Positions 26,990-34,208 of a stretch of DNA of 64,000 nt are shown here, piece by piece. A program made the translations under genes and the position numbers. This DNA is from Flavobacterium filum DSM 17961 (GTDB lineage: Bacteria; Bacteroidota; Bacteroidia; Flavobacteriales; Flavobacteriaceae), in assembly GCF_000425465.1 (NCBI RefSeq), contig NZ_AUDM01000006.1, positions 107,184 through 171,183 of the forward strand, written 5' to 3'. Position 1 is the stretch's first letter. Each line of letters opens with the position of its first letter. The notes beneath the pieces are model-generated. The model ran no database searches, was not told the DNA's origin, and saw only the letters and a list, made by a program, of their open reading frames with translations.

Positions 26990-27475
26990 ATGAGCAAAGT
27001 AGCTATCATCATGGGAAGTATCTCCGACATGCCGGTCATGCAGGAAGCCATCGACATCTTAAAAGAATTTGACATCGAAACCGAAGTGGATATTGTTTCG
27101 GCTCACCGAACACCGGAAAAATTGTTTGATTTTAGTAAAAATGCTCACACACGTGGTATTTCGGTGATTATTGCCGGAGCCGGTGGTGCAGCACATTTAC
27201 CGGGAATGGTTGCATCGATGTCGCCGTTGCCTGTGATTGGCGTTCCTGTGAAATCAAGTAATTCAATTGATGGTTGGGATTCAGTTTTGTCGATTTTGCA
27301 AATGCCTGGTGGTGTTCCGGTAGCGACTGTCGCTTTGAATGGAGCCAAAAATGCAGGAATTTTAGCCGCACAAATTATTGGAAGTCATGATAAATGCGTG
27401 TTAGATAAAATTGTTTTTTATAAAGAAAGTTTGAAAGAGGCTGTGAATAAAGCGGCTTCTGAATTGAAAAAATAA
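26990..27475 (+). CDS. purE: N5-CAIR mutase
   Basis: A 161-residue class I PurE that rearranges N5-CAIR to CAIR, the step after PurK. Visible motifs are IIMGSISDMPVM, VSAHRTPEKL, IIAGAGGAAHLPGM and the loop SLSPLPVIGVPV-like segment (MSPLPVIGVPVKSS). Length is typical. It lies downstream of purK in the same direction. Confidence 0.97.
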   Translation: MSKVAIIMGSISDMPVMQEAIDILKEFDIETEVDIVSAHRTPEKLFDFSKNAHTRGISVIIAGAGGAAHLPGMVASMSPLPVIGVPVKSSNSIDGWDSVLSILQMPGGVPVATVALNGAKNAGILAAQIIGSHDKCVLDKIVFYKESLKEAVNKAASELKK

Positions 27476-27480
27476 ATACA

Positions 27481-27562
27481 ACATTAAGAAATTAAGGGTT
27501 TTCCATTAAGAGTAGTAAGCCTTAATGAAAAACCCTTAAATTTTCTTAACTCCTTAATGTTA
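27481..27562. repeat. Long imperfect hairpin between purE and the M3 peptidase gene
   Basis: Arms at 27491-27510 and 27521-27541 match over about 20 bases (ATTAAGGGTTTT core) with about one mismatch and a 10-base loop. Outer words ACATTAAG / CTTAATGT extend it. The words TTAAG recur. It may terminate purE or be another repeat element. Confidence 0.65.
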
Positions 27563-27570
27563 AAAAAGAA

Positions 27571-29595
27571 ATGAAAACACTTACCCAAAATTTCGAAACC
27601 AAGCACAACACAGCACCTTTTTCGCAAATACAATTAGCCGATTATAAGCCGGCTTTTGAAGCTACGATTGCTCAGGCAAAAGCTGAAATTGACGAAATCG
27701 TAAACAATCCTGAAGCTCCCACTTTTGAAAATACAATTGAAGCACTCGATTTTTCCGGTGAAACGTTAGACCGATTATCTTCTATTTTCTTTAATTTGAA
27801 TTCAGCCGAAACCTGTGATGAAATGCAAAAAATCGCTCAGGAAGTTTCGCCGATGTTGACGGAATTTAGCAATGATATTGCGTTGAATGAAGATTTATTT
27901 AAACGTGTGAAAGCGGTGTATGATCAAAAAGACAAATTGACTTTATCTACTGAACAAGCCACTTTATTGGATAAAAAATTCAAAGGTTTTTCAAGAAATG
28001 GAGCTTTACTTTCGGATGAAGATAAATTAAAATTACGTGAAATTGACACCGAATTAGCCAAGTTAAAATTAACGTATGGCGAAAACGTGTTGGCCGAAAC
28101 CAACAATTATCAATTACACATTACCAACGAAGCTGATTTAAAAGGTTTACCCGATGGTGCCAAAGAAATGGCCGCGAGTTTAGCTAAATCGAAAGGATTG
28201 GAAGGTTGGGTTTTTACGTTGGATTTTCCGAGTTATTTGCCGTTCGTAACCTATGTTGACAACCGTGAATTGCGAAAGGAAATCGCGATTGCGGCCGGGA
28301 AAAAAGCGTTTCAAAATAATGAATTTGACAACAAAGAAAATGTAAAACGCATTGTAGAATTGCGTCATAAACGAGCGAATTTGTTGGGTTATGAATCACA
28401 TTCGCATTTTGTTTTGGAAGAACGAATGGCTCAAAATCCGGAAAAAGTGAAAGCCTTTTTAAATGATTTATTAGAAAAAGCCAAACCCGCTGCACAAAAA
28501 GAATTTGCTGAATTGACCGCTTTTGCGAAAGAATTAGATGGAATTGATCAGTTAGAAAAATGGGATGGTGCTTTTTATTCGGAAAAATTAAAACAGAAAT
28601 TATTTAGTTTGGATGATGAATTGTTGAAACCCTTTTTCAAATTAGAAAATGTGTTGAACGGAGCTTTTACGATTGCCGAGAAATTATTTGGAATTAGGTT
28701 TAAAGAAGTTTTCGATATTGATACATACCACGAAGATGTGCAAACTTTTGAAGTGTTGGATTTTCAAGATGAATTGGTAGCCATTTTCTACGCTGATTTT
28801 TTCCCAAGAAAAGGAAAACGTAACGGTGCTTGGATGACTTCTTTTAAACCACAATACATTAAAAATGGTGTGAATGAACGACCGCATGTTTCGATTGTAT
28901 GCAATTTTACGCCACCGACGGAAACCAAACCTTCACTCCTCACCTTTAATGAAGTGACAACTTTGTTTCACGAATTTGGTCACGCGTTGCATGGAATGCT
29001 AGCGAACACAACCTATCCGAGTTTGTCAGGAACATCGGTGTATTGGGATTTTGTAGAATTACCAAGTCAAGTGATGGAAAACTGGTGCTACGAACCGGAA
29101 GCTTTGGCGTTGTTTGCCAAACATTATTTAACCGGCGAAGTGATTCCGCAACACTATGTGGAAAAAATAAAGGAAAGTGCAAGTTTCTTGGAAGGAATGG
29201 CAACTTTACGCCAATTGAGTTTTGGACTTTTAGACATGGCTTATCATGGAAAATCGCAAACGATTGACGATGTAAAATCATTTGAAAAAGCCGCATTTGA
29301 AGGCACTTCTTTGTATCCGGATGTGGAAGAAAATTGCATGAGCACGTCGTTTTCGCATATTTTTCAGGGTGGTTATTCGTCGGGTTATTACAGTTATAAA
29401 TGGGCGGAGGTTTTGGATGCCGATGCGTTTGCTTATTTTCAGGAAAAAGGCATTTTTAATCATGAAGTAGCTACGAAATTCAAAGACAACGTTCTATCAA
29501 AAGGCGGAACGGAGTTGCCGATGGAATTGTATAAAAAGTTTAGAGGTCAGGAACCGAAAGTGGAGGCGTTGTTGAAGAGAGCGGGGCTCGTTTAG
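27571..29595 (+). CDS. dcp: M3-family metallopeptidase (peptidyl-dipeptidase Dcp-like)
   Basis: A 674-residue cytoplasmic zinc peptidase acting on oligopeptides. The zinc motif is H467-E-F-G-H471 with the downstream glutamate expected in the following helix. The extended M3 signature LFHEFGHALHGML and the late substrate-binding SYKWAEVLDADAF region are present. No signal peptide. Length is near E. coli Dcp (681). Dcp versus oligopeptidase A cannot be settled by eye. Its last 55 bases recur imperfectly 0.98 kb downstream, beyond the KilA-N gene. Confidence 0.9.
   Translation: MKTLTQNFETKHNTAPFSQIQLADYKPAFEATIAQAKAEIDEIVNNPEAPTFENTIEALDFSGETLDRLSSIFFNLNSAETCDEMQKIAQEVSPMLTEFSNDIALNEDLFKRVKAVYDQKDKLTLSTEQATLLDKKFKGFSRNGALLSDEDKLKLREIDTELAKLKLTYGENVLAETNNYQLHITNEADLKGLPDGAKEMAASLAKSKGLEGWVFTLDFPSYLPFVTYVDNRELRKEIAIAAGKKAFQNNEFDNKENVKRIVELRHKRANLLGYESHSHFVLEERMAQNPEKVKAFLNDLLEKAKPAAQKEFAELTAFAKELDGIDQLEKWDGAFYSEKLKQKLFSLDDELLKPFFKLENVLNGAFTIAEKLFGIRFKEVFDIDTYHEDVQTFEVLDFQDELVAIFYADFFPRKGKRNGAWMTSFKPQYIKNGVNERPHVSIVCNFTPPTETKPSLLTFNEVTTLFHEFGHALHGMLANTTYPSLSGTSVYWDFVELPSQVMENWCYEPEALALFAKHYLTGEVIPQHYVEKIKESASFLEGMATLRQLSFGLLDMAYHGKSQTIDDVKSFEKAAFEGTSLYPDVEENCMSTSFSHIFQGGYSSGYYSYKWAEVLDADAFAYFQEKGIFNHEVATKFKDNVLSKGGTELPMELYKKFRGQEPKVEALLKRAGLV
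29533..29587 (+). repeat. Direct repeat copy 1 (3' end of the M3 peptidase gene)
   Basis: The stretch AAAAAGTTTAGAGGTCAGG through GTTGTTGAAGAG matches 30511-30562 over about 50 bases, with three single- or two-base indels. This copy encodes the in-frame C-terminus of the peptidase. Confidence 0.85.
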
Positions 29596-29632
29596 CCTCA
29601 ATAATCTACATTAACGAAGAACTTTTACCACT

Positions 29633-29664
29633 TTGTGAAAATCCTTAAAAAATTTCTATTTTTG
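29633..29664 (+). promoter_or_regulatory. Promoter of the KilA-N gene
   Basis: TTG at 29633-29635 and TATTTTTG at 29657-29664, separated by 21 bases, match the Bacteroidota -33/-7 pattern. The expected start of transcription is about 18 bases before the ATG at 29688. Confidence 0.6.
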
Positions 29665-29687
29665 AAATAATTTTAAAAGTAAAGTAT

Positions 29688-30512
29688 ATGCCAAAAAGTA
29701 AAAAAATAAATGTGCAAGGTGTTGAAATTGTTTTGTATCAAGAAAACGAAAATGACTATATTTCTTTAACTGATATTGCTCGACACAAAGATTCAGAACA
29801 CACAGACTCAATCATTCAAAATTGGATGAGAAACAGAAATACAATTGAACTTTTAGGATTTTGGGAGACAATTTACAATACAAATTTTAAACCCCTCGAA
29901 TTCGAGGGGTTTAGAAAACAAGCTGGACTTAACAGCTTTGTAATGACGCCTAAACGTTGGATTGAAGGAACGAACGCAATCGGAATTGTTTCCAAATCCG
30001 GAAGATATGGCGGAACTTTTGCTCATAAAGATATTGCTTTTGAATTCGCTTCTTGGATTTCGATTGAATTTAAGCTTTATGTAATCAAAGAATTTCAACG
30101 TTTAAAAGACGATGAAAACGACCGATTAAAATTGGAATGGAATTTTCAACGAACTTTAGCTAAAGTGAATTATCATATTCATACGGATGCTATCAAGGCC
30201 AATTTGATTCCGTTGGAGTTAGACAAAAGCAAAATAAATTTTATTTATGCCAACGAAGCCGATTTATTGAATGTGGCACTTTTTGGTAAAACAGCAAAAC
30301 AATGGCGGGATGAAAATCTTGAAGCAGAAGGCAACATCAGAGACCAAGCAACAATTGAGCAATTGGTTGTTTTATCCAACTTAGAAAGTTTAAACTCGGT
30401 TTTTATTCACAAAGGGCAAACACAATCGGAACGATTGGTGCAATTGAATGCGATTGCGATTACACAAATGAAAGCGTTGTTGAATAGGCAGATGAAAAGT
30501 TTGAAGAAATAA
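29688..30512 (+). CDS. KilA-N domain DNA-binding protein
   Basis: A 274-residue protein. The N-terminal half is a KilA-N domain: YISLTDIARHKDSEHTDSII, NWMRNRNTIELLGFWE, LNSFVMTPKRWIE, and GRYGGTFAHKDIAFEFASWI. The C-terminal half (about 150-274) is helical and contains LFGKTAKQWRDENLE and a QxxxLNxIAxxQM-like end. KilA-N proteins are DNA-binding and common in phages and bacterial accessory regions. Here it stands alone with its own promoter, between direct repeats of the peptidase gene end, which suggests arrival by insertion. A 26-base perfect palindrome lies in its coding sequence. Confidence 0.88.
   Translation: MPKSKKINVQGVEIVLYQENENDYISLTDIARHKDSEHTDSIIQNWMRNRNTIELLGFWETIYNTNFKPLEFEGFRKQAGLNSFVMTPKRWIEGTNAIGIVSKSGRYGGTFAHKDIAFEFASWISIEFKLYVIKEFQRLKDDENDRLKLEWNFQRTLAKVNYHIHTDAIKANLIPLELDKSKINFIYANEADLLNVALFGKTAKQWRDENLEAEGNIRDQATIEQLVVLSNLESLNSVFIHKGQTQSERLVQLNAIAITQMKALLNRQMKSLKK
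29888..29913. repeat. 26-base perfect palindrome inside the KilA-N gene
   Basis: Half-site TAAACCCCTCGAA followed directly by its reverse complement, centred on GAATTC. It codes for the segment around KPLEFEGF in the KilA-N domain without interrupting the frame. Confidence 0.9.
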
Positions 30513-30562
30513 AAATTTAGAGGTCAGGAAACCGAAAGTGGAGGCGTTGTTGAAGAGCGGGG
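30511..30562 (+). repeat. Direct repeat copy 2 (degenerate)
   Basis: AAAAATTTAGAGGTCAGGAA to GTTGAAGAGCGGGG repeats the peptidase gene end, with a one-base deletion, a one-base insertion and a two-base deletion that destroy the reading frame. It begins within the last codons of the KilA-N gene region. A short hairpin GGGGTT / AACCCC follows at 30559-30578. Confidence 0.85.
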
Positions 30563-30647
30563 TTGGGCTCCTAACCCCCGAAAAGGGCATTCCTAAATAG
30601 ATGAAAAAAATCTTATATTTTTAAATTCTAGTATTTTTTGAAATAAT

Positions 30648-31415
30648 TCAAATTCTTTTCAAAAATGAAAAAAACATATCTTTCCCATAATTATCTTTAT
30701 GCATAATAACTTTCAATTTTGATTTACAATTTGGAACAAAATCTAATAACTTTTGATTAAATTCTATATTCTTACTCCCTATCATAAAAATTAAATCTAT
30801 ACCATTTATTACGAATCTATAATGTGTCATTTTTTCCATTTTAAATTTTGTAACTGGTAATATAATTTGATGTAAATCATTTTTTGTATTTAAAATTGAA
30901 GTAATAAAAGGATAATCACTTTCGTCTAATGGATTTCCTTTAAATAACATTTGACTAATTAATTCCTCATGAGGACCTAATTCGACATTATTAAAAAACG
31001 GCAAATCAGAAATAGAAGCTCTCCATAAAATCGATAGAAAACCTAATTTATATAACTTATAGTCAATGTTTTCAATTAGTAAAACACTCAATCCATTAAT
31101 GTCTTTAATTTTCCCTACAAAACATGGTCTTGATACTGATTTTTTTGTATCGTGAAATGTTAGTTTTAAATAATCTTCATATTTTTTTAATAATACATTA
31201 TCACATTTTTCACATAGTATATCTGATTGATGAAAAGCATCTCTTTGAAATTTAACGTGTTGTCTTCTTCCTTTTACAAATTTGTTTGTATCAATAAGAA
31301 CAAAAGAGTTATTAATATCCTTCATATCTTTAAATAAAAATTGAGGTATTATATGTGATTTGGTTAATAATTCAACATTTTCAGTTAAACACAATTTACA
31401 AGTTCCTTTTTTCAT
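30648..31415 (-). CDS. HNH-like zinc-finger protein of unknown function
   Basis: A 255-residue cytoplasmic protein. The N-terminal region has CKLC (near residue 5-8), then SHIIPQFLF (about 20-28) and CEKC (about 74-77). Two CxxC pairs around an S-H-I-I-P core resemble an HNH/treble-clef nuclease domain. The remaining 170 residues show no motif I recognise. It sits alone on the minus strand in the accessory patch, with Lys/Asn/Ile-rich, very AT-rich coding sequence. A nuclease role in defence or mobility is possible but only inferred. Confidence 0.6.
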   Translation of the reverse strand: MKKGTCKLCLTENVELLTKSHIIPQFLFKDMKDINNSFVLIDTNKFVKGRRQHVKFQRDAFHQSDILCEKCDNVLLKKYEDYLKLTFHDTKKSVSRPCFVGKIKDINGLSVLLIENIDYKLYKLGFLSILWRASISDLPFFNNVELGPHEELISQMLFKGNPLDESDYPFITSILNTKNDLHQIILPVTKFKMEKMTHYRFVINGIDLIFMIGSKNIEFNQKLLDFVPNCKSKLKVIMHKDNYGKDMFFSFLKRI

Positions 31416-31498
31416 ACGTAATTTATTATTTAATCATGTTTGGTATAAATATAATACTTTGTGATTTTATTCATCTCAAATATTACTATTTCCTCCCC

Positions 31499-31594
31499 GC
31501 GTTAAGGATTGAAGTGGAAAGCCCACAGAGAGGAGGCACGACGAACGAGGACTTGCAACGAAAAGCCTGACCAGTAGCTTGCGGAGGGGAACGC
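31499..31594 (-). repeat. Dispersed structured repeat, copy A (short form)
   Basis: Outer bases GCGTT and AACGC pair. The plus strand shares the boxes GATTGnAGTGGAAAGCCC, GGAGGCA and GAGGACTTGnAACGnAAAGC with the reverse complement of copy B at 42420-42566. The AT-rich internal hairpin of copies B and C is missing. Confidence 0.7.
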
Positions 31595-31614
31595 CCAAGT
31601 TAAAAATTTTGAAC

Positions 31615-31640
31615 AAACTTTCATTTTTTTTTGAAAGTTT
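31615..31640 (+). promoter_or_regulatory. Operator 1 for the GbsR-type regulator
   Basis: Perfect inverted repeat AAACTTTCA / TGAAAGTTT with an 8-base T-rich spacer. Its right arm covers the -33 TTG (31631-31633) of the promoter at 31654-31661. The same sequence recurs upstream of the membrane-protein genes at 32184-32208. Confidence 0.8.
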
Positions 31641-31653
31641 AAAAACTTTTACA

Positions 31654-31661
31654 TATCTTTG
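31654..31661 (+). promoter_or_regulatory. -7 promoter box of the GbsR-type regulator gene
   Basis: TATCTTTG, an exact TAnnTTTG match, 20 bases after a TTG at 31631-31633. The expected transcription start falls on or next to the ATG at 31666, so the mRNA may be leaderless. Confidence 0.65.
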
Positions 31662-31665
31662 TTTC

Positions 31666-32169
31666 ATGGATTTTAAAGAAGCAAAAAATAAATTTGTTCA
31701 AACCTGGGGAGCTTTAGGTTCGCAATGGGGAATTAACAAGACCATGGCTCAGATTCATGCGTTGTTGATGGTTTCGCACGAACCGATTTCGATGGAAGAT
31801 ATTATGGAGGAATTGCAGATTTCTCGCGGAAATGCTTCGATGAATTTACGGGCGTTGATGGATTGGGGAATTGTGTATAAAGAATACAAAGCCGGCGAAC
31901 GCAAGGAGTTTTTTACTGCCGAAAAAGATTTGGATGAATTGGCCGTAAAAATTTCGAGAGAACGCAGCAAACGTGAAATTAAGCCAGCTTTGAAAGTGTT
32001 GAAAGAAGTTTCAGCCATTGAATCAGACGGAACAGCAGCCGAAAAACACTTTGTAGATCAAACGTCTAAATTGTATGATTTTGTGTTGAAAGCCGATAAT
32101 GTTTTGGATAAAATGACTGAATACAAAGACAATTGGTTGGCGAAATTGGTGGTGAAAATAATGAGGTAA
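31666..32169 (+). CDS. GbsR/MarR-family transcriptional regulator
   Basis: A 167-residue winged-helix protein. The N-terminus KNKFVQTWGALGSQWGINKTMAQ is typical of GbsR relatives. The DNA-binding part contains EPISMEDIMEELQISRGNAS and MNLRALMDWGIV, and the C-terminal helices form the dimer region. ATG at 31666 is chosen: the frame is open further upstream but that part is the repeat and promoter. Identical palindromes lie before this gene and before the following membrane genes, so it probably represses both. Confidence 0.88.
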   Translation: MDFKEAKNKFVQTWGALGSQWGINKTMAQIHALLMVSHEPISMEDIMEELQISRGNASMNLRALMDWGIVYKEYKAGERKEFFTAEKDLDELAVKISRERSKREIKPALKVLKEVSAIESDGTAAEKHFVDQTSKLYDFVLKADNVLDKMTEYKDNWLAKLVVKIMR

Positions 32170-32183
32170 ATTTTTTTAATAAT

Positions 32184-32208
32184 AACTTTCATTTTTTTCT
32201 GAAAGTTT
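32184..32208 (+). promoter_or_regulatory. Operator 2, upstream of the small membrane-protein genes
   Basis: AACTTTCA / TGAAAGTTT with the same 8-base spacing as operator 1, 16 bases before the ATG at 32224. No exact TAnnTTTG box is visible between operator and gene. Confidence 0.75.
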
Positions 32209-32223
32209 AAAATAATAGATAAG

Positions 32224-32559
32224 ATGAAATATTTAAAAATTTTGAATACGGTAGCGATTGGAATACCAATAGTTTTAGCTTTTTTGGGAATTTTTGATGA
32301 AGGAATGTTGATGTATGCTTTTGTCTCAACAATGGCAACCGGATTTATTCAGGTGATTTTAGGGTTGGTTCTTTTGATAAAAAATCCGAAAAATTGGTAC
32401 TTCATTAGTTATATAACTATTGTTATACTATTCTTTGGACTTTGGTATTACAATGTTACTATTTACTATTCTGATTATTTGACATTCTGTTTATTCCCAA
32501 TTCCTTTGCTATTAGCAATTTATCTATCCATTTTAATCTATAAAAGGAAAAAACTATGA
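32224..32559 (+). CDS. Small membrane protein 1 of the GbsR-controlled cassette
   Basis: A 111-residue protein that is almost wholly hydrophobic, with about four transmembrane helices (LNTVAIGIPIVLAFLGIF; LMYAFVSTMATGFIQVILGL; a helix around YITIVILFFGLWYY; and a last one near PIPLLLAIYLSILIY). No catalytic motif. It directly follows operator 2 and overlaps the next gene by 4 bases, so the two are translationally coupled. Function is unknown. Confidence 0.7.
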   Translation: MKYLKILNTVAIGIPIVLAFLGIFDEGMLMYAFVSTMATGFIQVILGLVLLIKNPKNWYFISYITIVILFFGLWYYNVTIYYSDYLTFCLFPIPLLLAIYLSILIYKRKKL

Positions 32560-32903
32560 ACCTCAACATCCTCTCCTACTCCATTTATCTAACCATCACC
32601 GCTATTATCATTTTTGTGGTAGGTCAAATTTTGTACAAAAACGGAAATGTGTTTGTTTCACAATTGGTTCCTAATCATGAAGAGTTGTGCAAAAAAGTGA
32701 ATAAAAATTTACTGTTAGGTTATTATTTATTGAACCTTGGCTACTGTGCGATTACGATTTTGAGTTGGGAGAAAATTGAAAGCATAAATCAACTCATCGG
32801 AATTATCGCTTATAAAACATCAATCATCCTTTTTATTATTGGAATTCTGCATTACCTCAACATTTTTATGATTACCAACTACCTTAAAAAATTAATCAAT
32901 TAA
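32556..32903 (+). CDS. Small membrane protein 2 of the GbsR-controlled cassette
   Basis: A 115-residue protein with about three membrane helices. It resembles the next gene product: both have Y-x-I-Y-L near the start, a cytoplasmic stretch with a charged E-E-x-x-K/A-K-x-N-K pattern (HEELCKKVNKNLL here), then a YLLNLGY helix (YLLNIGF in the neighbour). The two are probably diverged duplicates. Function is unknown. Confidence 0.7.
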   Translation: MNLNILSYSIYLTITAIIIFVVGQILYKNGNVFVSQLVPNHEELCKKVNKNLLLGYYLLNLGYCAITILSWEKIESINQLIGIIAYKTSIILFIIGILHYLNIFMITNYLKKLIN

Positions 32904-32913
32904 TCTTTATATT

Positions 32914-33300
32914 ATGGAAACTACAAAAACAATTCTCGCCTATGCAATTTATCTTCCGGTAACGATTGCCTTGACTATTTATGTTTCAAAAACATTATTT
33001 AAAAACAGTTTAATTTATATGACCGATATTTTTAAAGGTCGAGAAGAAATTGCCAAAGCTACCAACAAATTATTTGAAACGGGATTCTATTTGCTCAACA
33101 TCGGATTTGCTTTAAAAATTATGGAAATAAGTTTATATAACAATTCGTATCAAGTGATGATTGAAGAATTGAGCAGCAAAATTGGTGGATTTTCTATTTA
33201 TTTAGGAATTATGCTCTTCCTCAATTTGTATTTATTTTTTAGAGGAAAAAGAAAAGCGAGTCAGCCACAAGTGGAGGAACGAATTGTATTTAGAGGTTAG
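32914..33300 (+). CDS. Small membrane protein 3 of the GbsR-controlled cassette, paralogue of protein 2
   Basis: A 128-residue protein with about three transmembrane helices and a positively charged C-terminal tail (GKRKASQPQVEER). The segment REEIAKATNKLFETGFYLLN aligns with the equivalent region of the preceding protein. It is the last gene of the cassette and ends against the REP-like palindrome at 33309-33337. Function is unknown. Confidence 0.7.
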   Translation: METTKTILAYAIYLPVTIALTIYVSKTLFKNSLIYMTDIFKGREEIAKATNKLFETGFYLLNIGFALKIMEISLYNNSYQVMIEELSSKIGGFSIYLGIMLFLNLYLFFRGKRKASQPQVEERIVFRG

Positions 33301-33308
33301 ACTAATAA

Positions 33309-33337
33309 ACCTGACAGGTTTTTGAAACCTGTCAGGT
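33309..33337. repeat. REP-like palindrome ACCTGACAGGTTT-TTG-AAACCTGTCAGGT
   Basis: Thirteen-bp perfect arms around a 3-base loop, between convergent genes. The right arm contains the stop codon of the UbiA-like gene (33332-33334). CCTGACAGG-type palindromes are dispersed in many Bacteroidota genomes, from memory. It can act as a bidirectional terminator. Confidence 0.85.
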
Positions 33338-34102
33338 GTAAACCAAAATCAACCACCACAAAATCGGTACACTTTCTACCCAAAAAGAAGTGTAATACTT
33401 ATCTCTTTTTAAGGTAGTAAATCCGATAAAAAGTGCCGTTATAATGGCTATTATAAAAGTTGCTATTTCAATTTTTTCTTTTAAAAACTCCAATAAAACA
33501 AACGGCAACAAAAGAACAATTCCGAACAGTTTAGTTTTAAAAATTCCAAATCGTTGCGGAAGGGTTTTCATTGAATCATCATCAGTTTGACTATCTAAAA
33601 TTTCAAACGGAATCATTAAACTGATTACAATTAAAAACCTCTGTAGCAAAATGATTTTTTCATTGTTAGTTGGAAAAACTTGTTGTAAAGTAGGAGCATA
33701 AACTGTAATTGCTGTAACACAAAAGCTGACTAAAAACAACTTCCAAAAACCAAATTTTCGCAAAAAGGGATAAAGTGCAACCCATAATCCTATTTTGATT
33801 AAAAAGATTTGAGTTTCACTATTCAATTGCAGAAAAAAGAATATTACAGCAATAATAGAAAGAAAAGTCAATCCTATTACATAACGATTTTTTTTGAAAT
33901 CGTACTTTCCTTTTTGAAAGGCTTCAAAATATTTTAAAAAATTATAGCCTACAATTGTTCCGAAAAAAATAATGCATTCAAGATTTTTATTTCTTGTAAG
34001 TTCAAGCGAAACTTCAGTCACATGGAGCAATGCAAAAATAGCAAATGCAACATGCAAAGAGGATTGAATATAGAAATCGAATATGTTTTTAAAAAATTTC
34101 AA
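33332..34102 (-). CDS. UbiA-like membrane protein
   Basis: A 256-residue protein with seven or eight transmembrane helices. The loop LDSQTDDDSMKTLPQRFG resembles the second aspartate-rich motif of UbiA prenyltransferases. The first motif (NDxxDxxxD) is not present; the equivalent place reads YNFLKYFEAF. It therefore looks like a divergent UbiA relative whose activity is uncertain. It is the last gene of its strand here and converges with the GbsR cassette. Confidence 0.65.
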   Translation of the reverse strand: MKFFKNIFDFYIQSSLHVAFAIFALLHVTEVSLELTRNKNLECIIFFGTIVGYNFLKYFEAFQKGKYDFKKNRYVIGLTFLSIIAVIFFFLQLNSETQIFLIKIGLWVALYPFLRKFGFWKLFLVSFCVTAITVYAPTLQQVFPTNNEKIILLQRFLIVISLMIPFEILDSQTDDDSMKTLPQRFGIFKTKLFGIVLLLPFVLLEFLKEKIEIATFIIAIITALFIGFTTLKRDKYYTSFWVESVPILWWLILVYT

Positions 34103-34152
34103 AAATGAGATACTTATTTTTCTGCAAGAAACAGCTTTTTACTGAAAATGCC

Positions 34153-34188
34153 ATAAAAAAAGGAGCTTGCCTAAACAAACTCCTTTTC
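34153..34188 (-). terminator. Rho-independent terminator after the CotH gene
   Basis: On the minus strand AAAAGGAGTTTG pairs with CAAGCTCCTTTT around a 6-base loop and runs into T residues. Confidence 0.85.
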
Positions 34189-34208
34189 TATTTTAAAATT
34201 CTAATGAC

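Noticed and set aside
28946..29296. Antisense frames across the M3 peptidase gene
   Set aside because: They are shadows of a strongly supported coding region.
31579..31665. 29-codon extension of the GbsR-type regulator
   Set aside because: It covers the operator and promoter; GbsR relatives begin at the MDFKEAKNK segment.
29596..31665. A prophage or full integrative element
   Set aside because: KilA-N alone does not make a prophage; no integrase, structural or replication gene is present.
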